58,995 nt of DNA, taken from NCBI RefSeq assembly GCF_017114985.1, contig NZ_JABXKP010000098.1, positions 1 to 58,995 of the forward strand. The letters are read 5' to 3'. This stretch comes from Nostoc sp. JL33 (GTDB lineage Bacteria; Cyanobacteriota; Cyanobacteriia; Cyanobacteriales; Nostocaceae). The position numbers and the translations under genes were made by a program. Positions 46,516 through 55,378 of this stretch are shown here, piece after piece (positions within the stretch are counted from its first letter, which is position 1; every line of letters starts with the position of its first letter). A model generated the notes under the pieces. It did no database searches and was not told the DNA's origin. It worked only from the letters and a program-made list of their open reading frames with translations.

Positions 46516-46704
46516 GCATCGACTGGTAATGCCATTGCATCGACTGGTTATGCCAATGCATCGACTGGTTATGCCAATGCATCGGCTGGTTATGCCAATG
46601 CATCGACTGGTTATGCCAATGCATCGACTGGTTATGCCAATGCATCGGCTGGTTATGCCAATGCATCGACTGGTTATGCCAATGCATCGACTGGTTATGC
46701 CAAT
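46516..46704. repeat. Nine tandem 21-bp repeats (array A) upstream of rbsK
   Basis: Units begin at 46516 and recur every 21 bp to 46704. Each starts GCATCGACTGG or GCATCGGCTGG; the first is slightly degenerate. The A/G variant order gives a partial 63-bp higher-order period. Because 21 is a multiple of three without stop codons, several frames on both strands stay open (for example heptapeptide ASTGYAN), but none has a start context or other gene-like trait. Confidence 0.92.
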
Positions 46705-46796
46705 GCACACTCTACGTTACTTAGCAACTCTATAAAGCACTTGTGTATACACGGTAGCGTTATAGCGGAGGGGAATGGAAGCGGGTTTCCCTTAAT

Positions 46797-46820
46797 CCCC
46801 TCCCCGCAGGCGGGGAGGGG
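46797..46820. repeat. GC-rich hairpin repeat
   Basis: CCCCTCCCCG and CGGGGAGGGG enclose a CAGG loop. It belongs to a GC-rich block (46760-46860) that resembles interspersed cyanobacterial repeats and is not coding. Confidence 0.6.
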
Positions 46821-46984
46821 AGACAACGCGCAGCTTTGGCGGGGTGGGGTTCTTCGGGTTTAATAAGTAATCAAGCCGACATGATATAAGTCGCACATCG
46901 CGTGATATTTGGTTGTTTCAACCATTGCGATCGCATCCTGTAATATTAGGCTGAATCACTTTAAGATCAACAACAATAACTATC

Positions 46985-47908
46985 ATGGGCATTATCGTCT
47001 TCGGCAGCATCAATATAGATTTAGTAGCAACAGCCCCCCGATTGCCAGTTGCCGGAGAAACATTGCTAGGAGAAGACTTTTTTCAAGTTTCGGGAGGTAA
47101 AGGAGCTAATCAAGCCGTAGCATTAGCAAGATTGGGAATTTCTACTCAAATGGTGGGGCGTGTAGGTGCAGACGGTTTTGGTGTAGAACTTGTCAACAAT
47201 TTGCAAGCATCTGGTGTACAGATTGACAATATTTTCGTGGATAAGACTGTTAGTTCTGGAATCGCTATCATCGCTGTCAATCATGCTGGTGAAAATCAAA
47301 TTATTGTAATTCCTGGTGCAAATGGGTGTGTCAATCAAGAAGATGTCGAGAGATTGTCCCATTTATTACCATCAGCGACAGCACTGCTTTTACAATTAGA
47401 AATTCCGATTACTGCCGTGGTTGCAGCTGCTAAAGCCGCCAGAAAAACCAAAATAACCGTAATTCTCGACCCTGCACCCGCACAGTCTGATTTCCCAGAT
47501 GAACTTTACCCGTTAGTGGATATTATCACCCCGAATGAAGTTGAAGCCGCGCAGTTAGTGGGTTTTCCTGTGGATGGAGAAGAACTTGCAGCAAAGGCAG
47601 CTGAAGTTTTATTGCAACGGGGTGTGAAATGTGCGATCGTCAAACTGGGTGCTAAAGGTGTTTTTTGTGCCACTGCTGAGGAAAAATTTTTTATACCGGC
47701 GTTTCCAGTTCATGCGGTTGACACAGTAGCTGCTGGTGATGCTTTTAATGGCGGCTTAACGGCGGCACTTTTTGAAGGACTTTCTTTACATCAGGCAGTT
47801 GTTTGGGGTGCAGCCGCCGGTGCTTTGGCGACAACAAAACCAGGCGCACAAACTTCGCTACCGGATAGGTTTACATTTGATGCCTTTCTTAGTACAGCAT
47901 TCCATTAA
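46985..47908 (+). CDS. rbsK: Ribokinase (PfkB family)
   Basis: Phosphorylates ribose to ribose 5-phosphate; related PfkB members use other sugars or nucleosides. The 307 residues fit ribokinase: VFGSINIDLVATAPRLPVAGETLLG at the N terminus, GGKGANQAVALARLG (PfkB signature 1, about residue 38), and DTVAAGDAFNGGLTAAL (signature 2, about residue 250) with the catalytic Asp in AGD. ATG 46985 opens the conserved strand directly. It stands alone between two 21-bp repeat arrays; no rbs transport genes are nearby. Confidence 0.9.
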   Translation: MGIIVFGSINIDLVATAPRLPVAGETLLGEDFFQVSGGKGANQAVALARLGISTQMVGRVGADGFGVELVNNLQASGVQIDNIFVDKTVSSGIAIIAVNHAGENQIIVIPGANGCVNQEDVERLSHLLPSATALLLQLEIPITAVVAAAKAARKTKITVILDPAPAQSDFPDELYPLVDIITPNEVEAAQLVGFPVDGEELAAKAAEVLLQRGVKCAIVKLGAKGVFCATAEEKFFIPAFPVHAVDTVAAGDAFNGGLTAALFEGLSLHQAVVWGAAAGALATTKPGAQTSLPDRFTFDAFLSTAFH

Positions 47909-47949
47909 TTCGTAGCAAATTAAATTTGGCAATATCCTACAATCTTAAT

Positions 47950-48138
47950 GCGTCAGCTTGCATTGTTAATGCGTTGGCTTGCATTGTTAATGCGTCAGCT
48001 TGCATTGTTAATGCGTCAGCTTGCATTGTTAATGCATCGGCTTGCATTGTTAATGCGTCAGCTTGCATTGTTAATGCATCAGCTTGCATTGTTAATGCGT
48101 TAGCTTGCATTGTTAATACGTCGGCTTGCATTAAAAAC
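47950..48138. repeat. Nine tandem 21-bp repeats (array B) downstream of rbsK
   Basis: Units begin at 47950 with a 21-bp period; each has the form GC(G/A)T(C/T)(A/G)GCTTGCATT plus GTTAAT, and the last is degenerate. It starts about 40 bp after the rbsK stop. Open frames on both strands (heptapeptide ASACIVN on +) are by-products of the period. The unit shares 12 of 21 positions with array A. Confidence 0.92.
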
Positions 48139-48278
48139 GCCACGCTTTTACGCAAAACTGTACTTAGCATCTGTGAGAGTTTAGAATAAAGCACCTTTTT
48201 TGAATTAATTAAAATACTCAAAATATTCTTAACTTAGTAATAAGGTGTAAGCTGTTCCACATTTAACTTGCTCCCATT

Positions 48279-48307
48279 AGGGCGGGCTTTCCGGCCCACC
48301 CCACAAG
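48279..48307. repeat. Copy of the GGGCGGGC...CCCACCCCAC interspersed repeat
   Basis: GGGCGGGCTTTCCGGCCCAC followed by CCCACAAG is related to the cores at 30854 and 44467. It is non-coding. Confidence 0.5.
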
Positions 48308-48365
48308 AGTTAGGTTTAATTAGGTTATGCAATTTAGATGTTTTTCAGCTTACCAATCAATGCCA

Positions 48366-48396
48366 ATAAAAAGCCCTCAAGGCAATATGAGGGCTT
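48366..48396 (-). terminator. Rho-independent terminator of the Tat-exported protein gene
   Basis: On the minus strand AGCCCTCA pairs perfectly with TGAGGGCT across an 8-base loop, followed by TTTTTATT. It lies about 35 bp past the stop at 48431. The plus strand also has a T-run after the stem, so it may act both ways. Confidence 0.75.
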
Positions 48397-48430
48397 GGCA
48401 CTTTTTTGTTAGATATCGGCTCAGTCTCTT

Positions 48431-49363
48431 CTAACCACGAGCAAGAGTAATCTGAGTAGCGTCAAAGTCTTCTAGCGGAGTCATGTTTCCACTGTTCTTA
48501 TCTACACTATACACAGTATTAGGTGTTTGATACCTCATCGCTCCAAAAGCAAGCAGTTGACCTGTTCCAGAGCAAATTAAGCTTTGTAAGCCATTATTCC
48601 ATGCTTGACCATTAACTTTCAATTGTCCCAGTCTGATCGGGTCTTTTTGATTTGAATCTAGCTGCACCAGAATTGTATCACCATCTGATTCAACTAAGGA
48701 CGTATAGAGTTTTCCATCTGGGCACTCAGCTAGATTGCTGATCCGCTCATCCTCCGGGAATTTAACCTTACTAATGAAACTGATCTCTCCTGTTTCAACG
48801 TTAATATCTACCAATCTGATCGGCGGTGTACCGTTTTTCTTACCTACTAAACCGATGAGTCGCCCATCATTAGTGCCTAGCAAGCTCCCAAGCTGTTGAT
48901 TCTGTTTAAGTCCTGAGACTATCAAAGTTTTTACAGGTGAACTCAAAAATGTAATGCGAGTAGGTATTGCCTCTTTCCTACTAGTGCTAACAGGAGTAAT
49001 GGCTACGACAAGTGTGCCATCGCTTAAACAAGTGAAGCCACTCAATGTCTCGTTAGACTCTACTAAAGGTACACTTTTATTCGCAAGCATCTGAGCCTTT
49101 CCTGTAATTAAGGATTGCAAGATAAGTCCTCTAGGCTTAATATCTGTGGGTACGTTGTTTGGGGTAGTGCTCTCTAATTCAGTGGTGTTTACCTCTGGAA
49201 TAGCCGTTTGATCAGTGCCGATCATAGAGCCAGAACTTATACCGATAATTTTTAAACTTGGTGTTTGTGCCAAGGCTTTGTTGGTTAGACAACTAAGCCC
49301 AGATACTACAGTTCCAGCAAGTGCCAGCTGGCCAAATTTTCGACGTGATAGCTTGTAACTCAT
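48431..49363 (-). CDS. Tat-exported beta-propeller-like protein of unknown function
   Basis: A 310-residue protein starting with a twin-arginine signal (SRRKFGQLALAG, cleavage after NKALA at about residue 32). The mature part has repeated strands of the type GFTCLSDGTLVVAITP, GSLLGTNDGRLIGLVGK, ISNLAECPDGKLYTSLVES and GTGQLLAFGAMRYQ, spaced about 45 residues, which suggests a propeller. I do not recognise an enzyme motif. Tat export implies folding or cofactor insertion in the cytoplasm. It is on the same strand as, and downstream of, the galactose oxidase-like gene, separated by a degenerate MITE. Confidence 0.75.
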   Translation of the reverse strand: MSYKLSRRKFGQLALAGTVVSGLSCLTNKALAQTPSLKIIGISSGSMIGTDQTAIPEVNTTELESTTPNNVPTDIKPRGLILQSLITGKAQMLANKSVPLVESNETLSGFTCLSDGTLVVAITPVSTSRKEAIPTRITFLSSPVKTLIVSGLKQNQQLGSLLGTNDGRLIGLVGKKNGTPPIRLVDINVETGEISFISKVKFPEDERISNLAECPDGKLYTSLVESDGDTILVQLDSNQKDPIRLGQLKVNGQAWNNGLQSLICSGTGQLLAFGAMRYQTPNTVYSVDKNSGNMTPLEDFDATQITLARG

Positions 49364-49417
49364 ATTTCCACTCTTAGAATTTAGGTAAAGTGCGGTGTAT
49401 TGAACGTAAAGGCGTTA

Positions 49418-49540
49418 GGGACTGACAAATAAAAAATACTTAGCTACTGATTGTGGGGTGAGCGACATGAGCGCCCTTAGCCAAAGGCGGGGTTTTCGGA
49501 CAACCCTACAAGTAGTAGTAATTTATTTGTTGGAAATTCG
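49418..49540. mobile_element. Second, degenerate copy of the 134-bp MITE
   Basis: The left end GGGACTGACAAATAAA is identical to that at 44432 and is preceded by TTA. The right end (TTTATTTGTTGGAAATTCG) has lost the terminal GTCCC. The core is diverged. The element fills most of the gap between the two minus-strand genes. Confidence 0.7.
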
Positions 49541-49545
49541 TAAGG

Positions 49546-51030
49546 CTAAGATAATTGCGTCCAGGTTGCTACTGAGGGTGTGCCATTGTTGTCAGTAATA
49601 AAAAGCATGTACCAACCTGGTGGTGCGATGTTTCGATTGTTTGTTAGCGTGACATTGAGAGAAGTAGCGCCCCTAAAATTAATCGGTACATCCACTAACC
49701 TTTGTTCTGTATCGCAGGAATGGGTGGTTGCCATTGGTCTAATCAGACTAACCCATTTAATATTCCTAGCCTGGGGTGTCTGAATCGTAAATTGCAGCCC
49801 GTAGCTCAATGCTTTAGGAGCGCTATTAATGACTGGTCGTGACCGCGACATATACGCAGGACTGTAGATTTCTAATCGCAGTTCATTCACCCGCCGTTTA
49901 GGGTTGCCCCCAGCTGTGGCTACTCTACCATCTGGCAGGAGTAAGGCCACCGAGTGATATACGCGGGGGATATTTTGTTTAGCTACTGCTGTCCAGATAT
50001 TTGTGGCTGGATTGTAAATTTCTGCTGGCAGCATTGATTTTGTTGTGTCCTCATTCATTTTGCTGCCATTGCAAACAAACACTGTGCGATCGGGCAACAA
50101 AACTGCGCTGACATGCATCCGAGGAGATTTTAGAAACCTTGCTCCTACGTAAGTTGGGTTAGTAGCTTTTAGATTTACAATATTCACCCTGTTTGTTGCC
50201 TTATTACCATTACCCCCACCGATAATCATCACCCTTTGGTCTTGTGCAGGTGGTAAAAGCACACTGGTAGCTTGATCACCGAAAGCTGGGTCTTGCAGCC
50301 CTGGCACCACTTTTTCTGCAATGGATTGTGTAAATGTCCCTGACAGGGTTAATATCCTTGGCGTGACTCCACTGCTACTCATCTGAGCACCTGAATAAAA
50401 GATGTTTCCACTACTTAGTAGAAACAGATTTGCGTATGACGGTAAGCCACTAGTTTTTGGAAAAGCATTCCAACCATTTGCAAATGTAGGAGAATAAATT
50501 TCTGGTTGTTTGTTGAGATTGCCATCTTTATCCAATCCAGACAGTGCAAAGATCCGACCGCTGCCTAGTGTTAACAAAGTAGGATACCAGCGGCCATTAT
50601 TCATTGATGGCTTGTTGACCCATTTCTCGGTAATGGGATCAAACATCACAACAGAGGGTGATCCATAAAATGGGTCGTAGCGCAGAGTTCCACCCGCAAC
50701 CATTAACATACCATCAGGGGTGAAGGAATGACCGCCGCAAAAAAGGTCAATAGGTTGATTATTACTATCCAATGGAGGCGCTTGACGGGAAAAGGTTCCC
50801 TTATTTACATCCCAGACCACACTGTCATAGGGAGTATTTAACCGACTGGGATCATTACCTGAACCACAGAAAAAGAATACCTTACCAGTACGAAGTAGGG
50901 CGGCATGTACAGGTAGGATTGGAGCACTGTACGACAATACTTGCCATTTGTCTGTAGTAACACCCTGAGCGATAAAAGTCCCTAAATCGGTTTCCTCTAG
51001 AAGGTTAGTCTTGTTATTAGGTTGAGTCAC
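49546..51030 (-). CDS. Copper radical oxidase, galactose oxidase/GlxA-like
   Basis: A 494-residue kelch-type propeller followed by the DUF1929 C-terminal domain. All copper-radical residues of galactose oxidase have counterparts: Cys98 (FCGGHS) and Tyr149 (GRWYPT) for the thioether-linked Tyr-Cys cofactor, Tyr358 and His359 (PRVYHS), and His437 (ATTHSCD). Such enzymes oxidise primary alcohols to aldehydes and make peroxide. The start is GTG 51030. No signal peptide is visible at the N terminus (MTQPNNKTNLLEE), unusual for this family. In Streptomyces a GlxA oxidase works with a cellulose-synthase-like protein; the cellulose locus here is 26 kb away. Confidence 0.88.
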   Translation of the reverse strand: MTQPNNKTNLLEETDLGTFIAQGVTTDKWQVLSYSAPILPVHAALLRTGKVFFFCGSGNDPSRLNTPYDSVVWDVNKGTFSRQAPPLDSNNQPIDLFCGGHSFTPDGMLMVAGGTLRYDPFYGSPSVVMFDPITEKWVNKPSMNNGRWYPTLLTLGSGRIFALSGLDKDGNLNKQPEIYSPTFANGWNAFPKTSGLPSYANLFLLSSGNIFYSGAQMSSSGVTPRILTLSGTFTQSIAEKVVPGLQDPAFGDQATSVLLPPAQDQRVMIIGGGNGNKATNRVNIVNLKATNPTYVGARFLKSPRMHVSAVLLPDRTVFVCNGSKMNEDTTKSMLPAEIYNPATNIWTAVAKQNIPRVYHSVALLLPDGRVATAGGNPKRRVNELRLEIYSPAYMSRSRPVINSAPKALSYGLQFTIQTPQARNIKWVSLIRPMATTHSCDTEQRLVDVPINFRGATSLNVTLTNNRNIAPPGWYMLFITDNNGTPSVATWTQLS

Positions 51031-51648
51031 TTTATTTACAACTATTCCTACGTAATTTTTATCTTTTTGTTTTTTCTTTCAGTAATTTCTTTCTAGAATT
51101 ATATCTATACTTTTTTTGGCTTACTTAGTGTTAAGATGTGATGTGTTTTATAACAAGGTAATATAAAATCCAGTTTTTAAACGGTAATTACCCTGTCAAT
51201 TACCATGCTACTGAGTATCTAATTACGCCTTTTACTGATTCTTTTTGGGTAACAATGAACGATGCTTTTTAATATGATGCGTAGACGCAAAGAGAAGTTT
51301 GAGGGTCAGTTTCCTTTGCTGATAAATAACTTTGAAAGCAGCTTGCTATTGGGGATCGCTGGCTTAAAAATTGTGTTTCTGACCGGGATTTGTGATTAGG
51401 TTTGAAACATTATTACTTAAATGGTTGAGCACTGTTTGGGTGATGTAATAAAGGGTACATATACACAAAGATGCAATTTGCATGACGATTAGCTTAAAGC
51501 TGAGAGATTTTTTATAATGAGCATGATAAAAAATACAACCAAAGCATAGTAAAGTAAAGTAGTAAAACTCAGAGTGGCTTGTAAGCATGAAAACCTACTC
51601 TGGAGAAACAGTGGTAAAGTCAATCCTTGTGAAAGCAAGATTGTCGCC
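51031..51648. other. Intergenic region, AT-rich
   Basis: About 620 bp between the divergent oxidase and hydroquinone reductase genes. I see no gene, RNA or named repeat. Short open frames on both strands lack any recognisable features. Confidence 0.45.
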
Positions 51649-52704
51649 ATGAGCAACTTAACTCCAATGGATGACGAGAAAAATCTCCCAAAGAAAAAGG
51701 GCAGGACACTCCCTCCCAAGCTGATCATCTGGCTGGGAAAGTATGTCTGGACGACTATGTGGCAGATCATGATGTCAAAGCTTGCTCCTAGCAATCAGTC
51801 GGGAGCGTATATTCGTCCTAATAGCCAGTTTCGGAAGTTCATTGGCACAGAGTCAGGGAATCTGTACCCACCAGCAGAGGGGCGCTACAAACTCTATGTT
51901 GGGCTGGGCTGTCCTTGGGCACACCGAACCTTGGTTGTGCGATCGCTCAAAAAACTCGAAGCGGTAATATCAGTGTGTATCGTTTCTCCTTCTCCGATTG
52001 AAGGCGGTTGGATATTTAACCAAGAAGAACAGGGTTGCAGCACACTAGCTGAATTTTATCAGTTGGCAGAACCTGGTTACAGTGGACGCTCTACAGTGCC
52101 AGTACTATGGGATAACCAAACAAAAACTATCGTCAATAATGAGAGTTCAGAGATTATTGTGATGCTGAACTCTGAGTTTAACGAGTTCGCCAACAATCCC
52201 ACACTCGATCTCTACCCAGAAGAACTCAAAGATAAAATTGACTGGTGGAATGAGAAGATTTATCACGCCGTAAATAACGGTGTATATCGCTGCGGCTTTG
52301 CCCAAACTCAAGAAGCATACAATCAAGCCTGTAATGAACTGTTCGCAACTCTCGATGAGATTGAGATTGCATTGCAGACTAATCGATATCTGTGTGGAGA
52401 CAATCTCACACTCGCAGATGTCCGTTTATTCACGACGTTATTTCGTTTTGATAGTGCCTACTACGGGTTGTTTAAGTGCAATAGGCGGCGAATTCAAGAC
52501 TATCAGAATCTAGGAGGTTATCTACGTGATCTATATCAGCTTCCAGGTGTTGCTGACACCTGCGATGTCGAGAGTGTGAAGCGGGATTACTACGGGAACC
52601 TATTCCCACTCAATCCGGGCGGGATCATTCCTGATGGGCCTGATATATCTTATCTTGATCAACCACATGGCCGCGATCGCATCGGCAAAGTCAATGCTTC
52701 ATAA
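51649..52704 (+). CDS. Glutathionyl-hydroquinone reductase (Xi-class GST)
   Basis: Removes glutathione from glutathionylated hydroquinones and related aromatics, using an active-site cysteine. The 351-residue protein has the thioredoxin-fold N-terminal half with GLGCPWAHRTLV (catalytic Cys88), WDNQTKTIVNNESSEI for glutathione binding, and an all-helical C-terminal half with DNLTLADVRLFTTLFRFD. Length and the CPWAH motif separate it from ordinary GSTs. I prefer ATG 51649; the frame runs 75 bases further upstream without a better start. It is followed by the aspartoacylase-like gene 52 bp on, so the two may be co-transcribed. Confidence 0.87.
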   Translation: MSNLTPMDDEKNLPKKKGRTLPPKLIIWLGKYVWTTMWQIMMSKLAPSNQSGAYIRPNSQFRKFIGTESGNLYPPAEGRYKLYVGLGCPWAHRTLVVRSLKKLEAVISVCIVSPSPIEGGWIFNQEEQGCSTLAEFYQLAEPGYSGRSTVPVLWDNQTKTIVNNESSEIIVMLNSEFNEFANNPTLDLYPEELKDKIDWWNEKIYHAVNNGVYRCGFAQTQEAYNQACNELFATLDEIEIALQTNRYLCGDNLTLADVRLFTTLFRFDSAYYGLFKCNRRRIQDYQNLGGYLRDLYQLPGVADTCDVESVKRDYYGNLFPLNPGGIIPDGPDISYLDQPHGRDRIGKVNAS

Positions 52705-52756
52705 GGTACATTGAGAACTGATACCTCGATGGCTGCATTCGGCAGTTGCTGTAATC

Positions 52757-53641
52757 GTGAACCAGATTAATCGAGTTGCAATTGTTGGTGGAACTCATGG
52801 CAATGAATTTACCGGGGCTTACCTGATCAAAAAATTTGCCCAGTTTCCCCATCTAATTACTAGACCAAATTTTGAGACAGTCACTCTGTTAGCAAATCCT
52901 AACGCTTTTGCGGTGGGGAGGCGATATGTAGAAAAGGATTTAAATCGCTGTTTTCTCAAGCAAGATTTAGAAGATCGGACTCTGAACAGTTACGAACAAT
53001 TGCAAGCTAAATCAATTCAGGACATACTAGGATCAAATGGGGATAAACAAGCAGATTTCATCTTAGACTTGCACAGCACTACAGCTAATATGGGTCTGAC
53101 AATTATTTTGGTAAACAATCATCCCTTAAACTTGAAATTAGCTGCTTATCTGAGCCAAATTAATCCTTTGGTCAGGGTTTATCGCTGCTCTTTTAAATCA
53201 GTTGAAGAAAACCCATTTGTAAATTCTCTGTGCGAATTAGGCTTTGCGATCGAGGTTGGCCCCATTGCCCAAGGTGTATTAAAAGCGAGGCTGTTCCAAC
53301 AAACACAAGAACTTGTTCACACGGTTCTGGACTATCTGGAACAATTTAATCAGGGTGAAATTCCATCAACTAAAGAAACGTTGATTGTCTATCACCATTT
53401 ATCTAATGTGGACTATCCAAAAAAACAGGATGGGACAATCTTTGGAATGATTCATCCAGAGCTTCAGGACAAGGATTATCAAGCCTTGAATCCAGGAGAT
53501 CCAATTTTTCTAACTTTTGATGATCAAACAATTGTTTATGAGGGAACATCTACCGTTTGGCCGATTTTTATTAATGAGGCAGCTTACTACGAAAAGGGAA
53601 TTGCAATGTGTTTGACTCAGAGACAGCAAATCAATATTTAG
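52757..53641 (+). CDS. Aspartoacylase-like zinc hydrolase
   Basis: A 294-residue member of the AspA/AstE branch of the carboxypeptidase A superfamily, which removes acyl groups from N-acyl amino acids. Zinc ligands are His14 and Glu17 (GGTHGNEFTG) and His in DLHSTT (about 113). Substrate-binding elements include KDLNRCF (about 58) and the Glu of FAIEVGPIAQG (about 177). The start is GTG 52757. Length fits bacterial aspartoacylases. It lies 52 bp after the GST gene. Whether the substrate is N-acetylaspartate is not known for cyanobacterial members. Confidence 0.88.
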   Translation: MNQINRVAIVGGTHGNEFTGAYLIKKFAQFPHLITRPNFETVTLLANPNAFAVGRRYVEKDLNRCFLKQDLEDRTLNSYEQLQAKSIQDILGSNGDKQADFILDLHSTTANMGLTIILVNNHPLNLKLAAYLSQINPLVRVYRCSFKSVEENPFVNSLCELGFAIEVGPIAQGVLKARLFQQTQELVHTVLDYLEQFNQGEIPSTKETLIVYHHLSNVDYPKKQDGTIFGMIHPELQDKDYQALNPGDPIFLTFDDQTIVYEGTSTVWPIFINEAAYYEKGIAMCLTQRQQINI

Positions 53642-53739
53642 TGCTTAGAAGCCCTGAACCGAAGTCCGAAACTTGACCGATAAAGCCCAAACCTAACAGT
53701 AGAATTTACGCTTAAAATTGTCTTAATATTAAACTAATA

Positions 53740-54723
53740 ATGGCAACTAAACGACCACTAAACAAACCAATAGCCAGTCTTTCTTTAGATTTGGATAATA
53801 TTTGGTCTTATCTAAAAAATCAGGGTGTTCCGGGTTGGGAGACTTTTCCTTCTTACTTGGATATCGCAGTACCTCGTTTCTTAGATATTCTCCAGCAATG
53901 GGATTTGACAATCACAGTGTTTATTGTCGGTCAGGATGCAGCGCTGGAAAAGAACACCAAGGTATTACAAGCGATCGCTAGCGCTGGTCACGAAATTGGC
54001 AATCACTCATTTTACCATGATCCTTGGCTACATCTGTATTCAGAGGATGAGATTGAACAAGAGGTGGTCTTGGCCGAAGAACATATCAAGCGCGTTACTC
54101 ATCAACATCCTATCGGCTTCCGGGGGCCTGGATACAGTTTTTCGCCTGCGGTATTGAAAGTTTTAGCACGACGGGGATACAAATATGATGCTTCGACTTT
54201 TCCCACATTTTTGGGGCCCATAGCACGAGCATACTACTTGATGACCTGTAAACTGAGCAAGGAAGAACGCAAGAAACGGGAAGCCCTGTTTGGCGGTTTC
54301 AAAGACGGTTTGCAGCCTCTAAAACCTTACCAGTGGCACATGGGTAAGGATAAACTGATTGAGATTCCCGTTACCACCATGCCAATTTTCAAGGTGCCAA
54401 TTCACTTCAGTTACATAATGTATCTGAGTACATTTTCTTCGGAAGTGGCATTACTCTACCTGCGAATTGCCCTGTGGCTGTGTAAACTTACACGCGTCCA
54501 GCCTTCTTTGCTACTCCATCCTACAGACTTTTTAAGTCAAGAAGATGTGCCAGAACTATCATTCTTCCCTGGTATGAGTGTCCCCACCTACAAAAAGCTA
54601 GCAATAGTGAACAAAAGTTTAGAACTTATATCTAGTCAGTTCAATGTTTTGACTGTTGGACAACACGCCAAATTCGTAGCCGATACCCGTCAACTGCCTG
54701 TATTAGTGCCTCAAAAGAGGTAA
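53740..54723 (+). CDS. Polysaccharide deacetylase (NodB domain)
   Basis: A 327-residue carbohydrate esterase 4-type protein. Motif 1 is SLDLDN (Asp pair), motif 2 GNHSFYHDP (metal-binding His pair), and motif 3 GFRGPGYSF, so the metal triad and base are present. No signal peptide is seen, suggesting a cytoplasmic substrate such as a lipid-linked sugar. The extra helical segment at about 155-190 (ARAYYLMTCKLSKEERKKREAL) resembles deacetylases of polysaccharide or glycolipid assembly. It stands 98 bp after the aspartoacylase gene on the same strand. Confidence 0.85.
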   Translation: MATKRPLNKPIASLSLDLDNIWSYLKNQGVPGWETFPSYLDIAVPRFLDILQQWDLTITVFIVGQDAALEKNTKVLQAIASAGHEIGNHSFYHDPWLHLYSEDEIEQEVVLAEEHIKRVTHQHPIGFRGPGYSFSPAVLKVLARRGYKYDASTFPTFLGPIARAYYLMTCKLSKEERKKREALFGGFKDGLQPLKPYQWHMGKDKLIEIPVTTMPIFKVPIHFSYIMYLSTFSSEVALLYLRIALWLCKLTRVQPSLLLHPTDFLSQEDVPELSFFPGMSVPTYKKLAIVNKSLELISSQFNVLTVGQHAKFVADTRQLPVLVPQKR

Positions 54724-55102
54724 AAATATGTATGATCTATGCGATTTAAGTAAGCCGGCAAGAAAATTTAAATGTATGTAAACAAATCAGGACTTACGCA
54801 AACCTGACTCCTGAATTCTTTCTTGATAAGATGCTTATTATCTTTTAACTGTTGATACCAAAAAGATTTTTTAACTTGCTCAAATCAAAGTTTGACATTA
54901 ATTTTAGCTATGAATTTAGTTGGATTCTAGGAAAGATATCACAGTCTACTGCTCCTATCTTTATGCAATAAAATTTTTGTCTGTAAAAATCGGGGCCTTT
55001 TCAGGGGAGCCAGTTCTTTTGAAACCAGCTGACATTTGCTAGCAAGAATGTGTATATTAAGTGAGAGTCATTTACTATATTCAATCTTTGAAACATCTAT
55101 CT
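54724..55102. other. Intergenic region with solo repeat ends
   Basis: About 380 bp. TAAGTAAGCCGGC (near 54747) resembles the ends of the element at 28453-28593, and AGGACTTACGCAAA (near 54787) the ends of the element at 3350-3436; each occurs singly. GGGGCCTTTTCAGGGGAGCC lies near 54991. No gene is seen. Confidence 0.5.
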
Positions 55103-55342
55103 ATGGTTAGAAAAAATAAACGTCTTTTGCTGCTAGTTATTTGCTGTAGTATAACTGGTGTAATTTTAGGAGGTACTGCCAGTTGGGCAGAAAGTAGTCT
55201 CTGTTTGGAAGACAGTAAGGTTACAAGTGAGTGTCTAACCCAAGATCCAATTCAAAAAACTATCCAAGGGATGAGTACCGGATTGTTAGCTGGGGCTGGG
55301 GCCGCTTTCGGTGCAGTATGGCAGTTACGGCATGAAGATTGA
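55103..55342 (+). CDS. Small membrane or exported protein, unknown
   Basis: A 79-residue protein with a hydrophobic N-terminal segment (RLLLLVICCSITGVILGGTASWA, written here as about residues 6-28) that could be a signal peptide ending AWA/E-like at TASWA, a short loop with two Cys residues, and a Gly/Ala-rich second hydrophobic segment (STGLLAGAGAAFGAVWQ). I do not recognise a family. ATG 55103 is chosen; the frame can start at GTG 55061 but that adds residues unlike a signal peptide. A strong hairpin follows. Confidence 0.55.
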   Translation: MVRKNKRLLLLVICCSITGVILGGTASWAESSLCLEDSKVTSECLTQDPIQKTIQGMSTGLLAGAGAAFGAVWQLRHED

Positions 55343-55356
55343 GCGTGAACTACCAC

Positions 55357-55378
55357 TAACCCGGAGTTCCGGGTTAGA
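55357..55378 (+). terminator. Hairpin after the small membrane protein gene
   Basis: CTAACCCGG and CCGGGTTAG form a perfect 9-bp stem around AGTT, shortly after the stop at 55342. The following T content is moderate, so a terminator function is likely but not certain. Confidence 0.6.

Noticed and set aside
46450..46863. Long open frames on both strands across the 21-bp array A (heptapeptide proteins)
   Set aside because: The 21-bp period without stop codons keeps several frames open at once; none has a ribosome-binding site or non-repetitive domain.
46516..48138. CRISPR array
   Set aside because: The repeats are directly adjacent, with no unique spacers, and no cas genes are present.
47926..48221. 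Open frames across the 21-bp array B
   Set aside because: Same periodicity artefact as array A; they open and close at the array edges.
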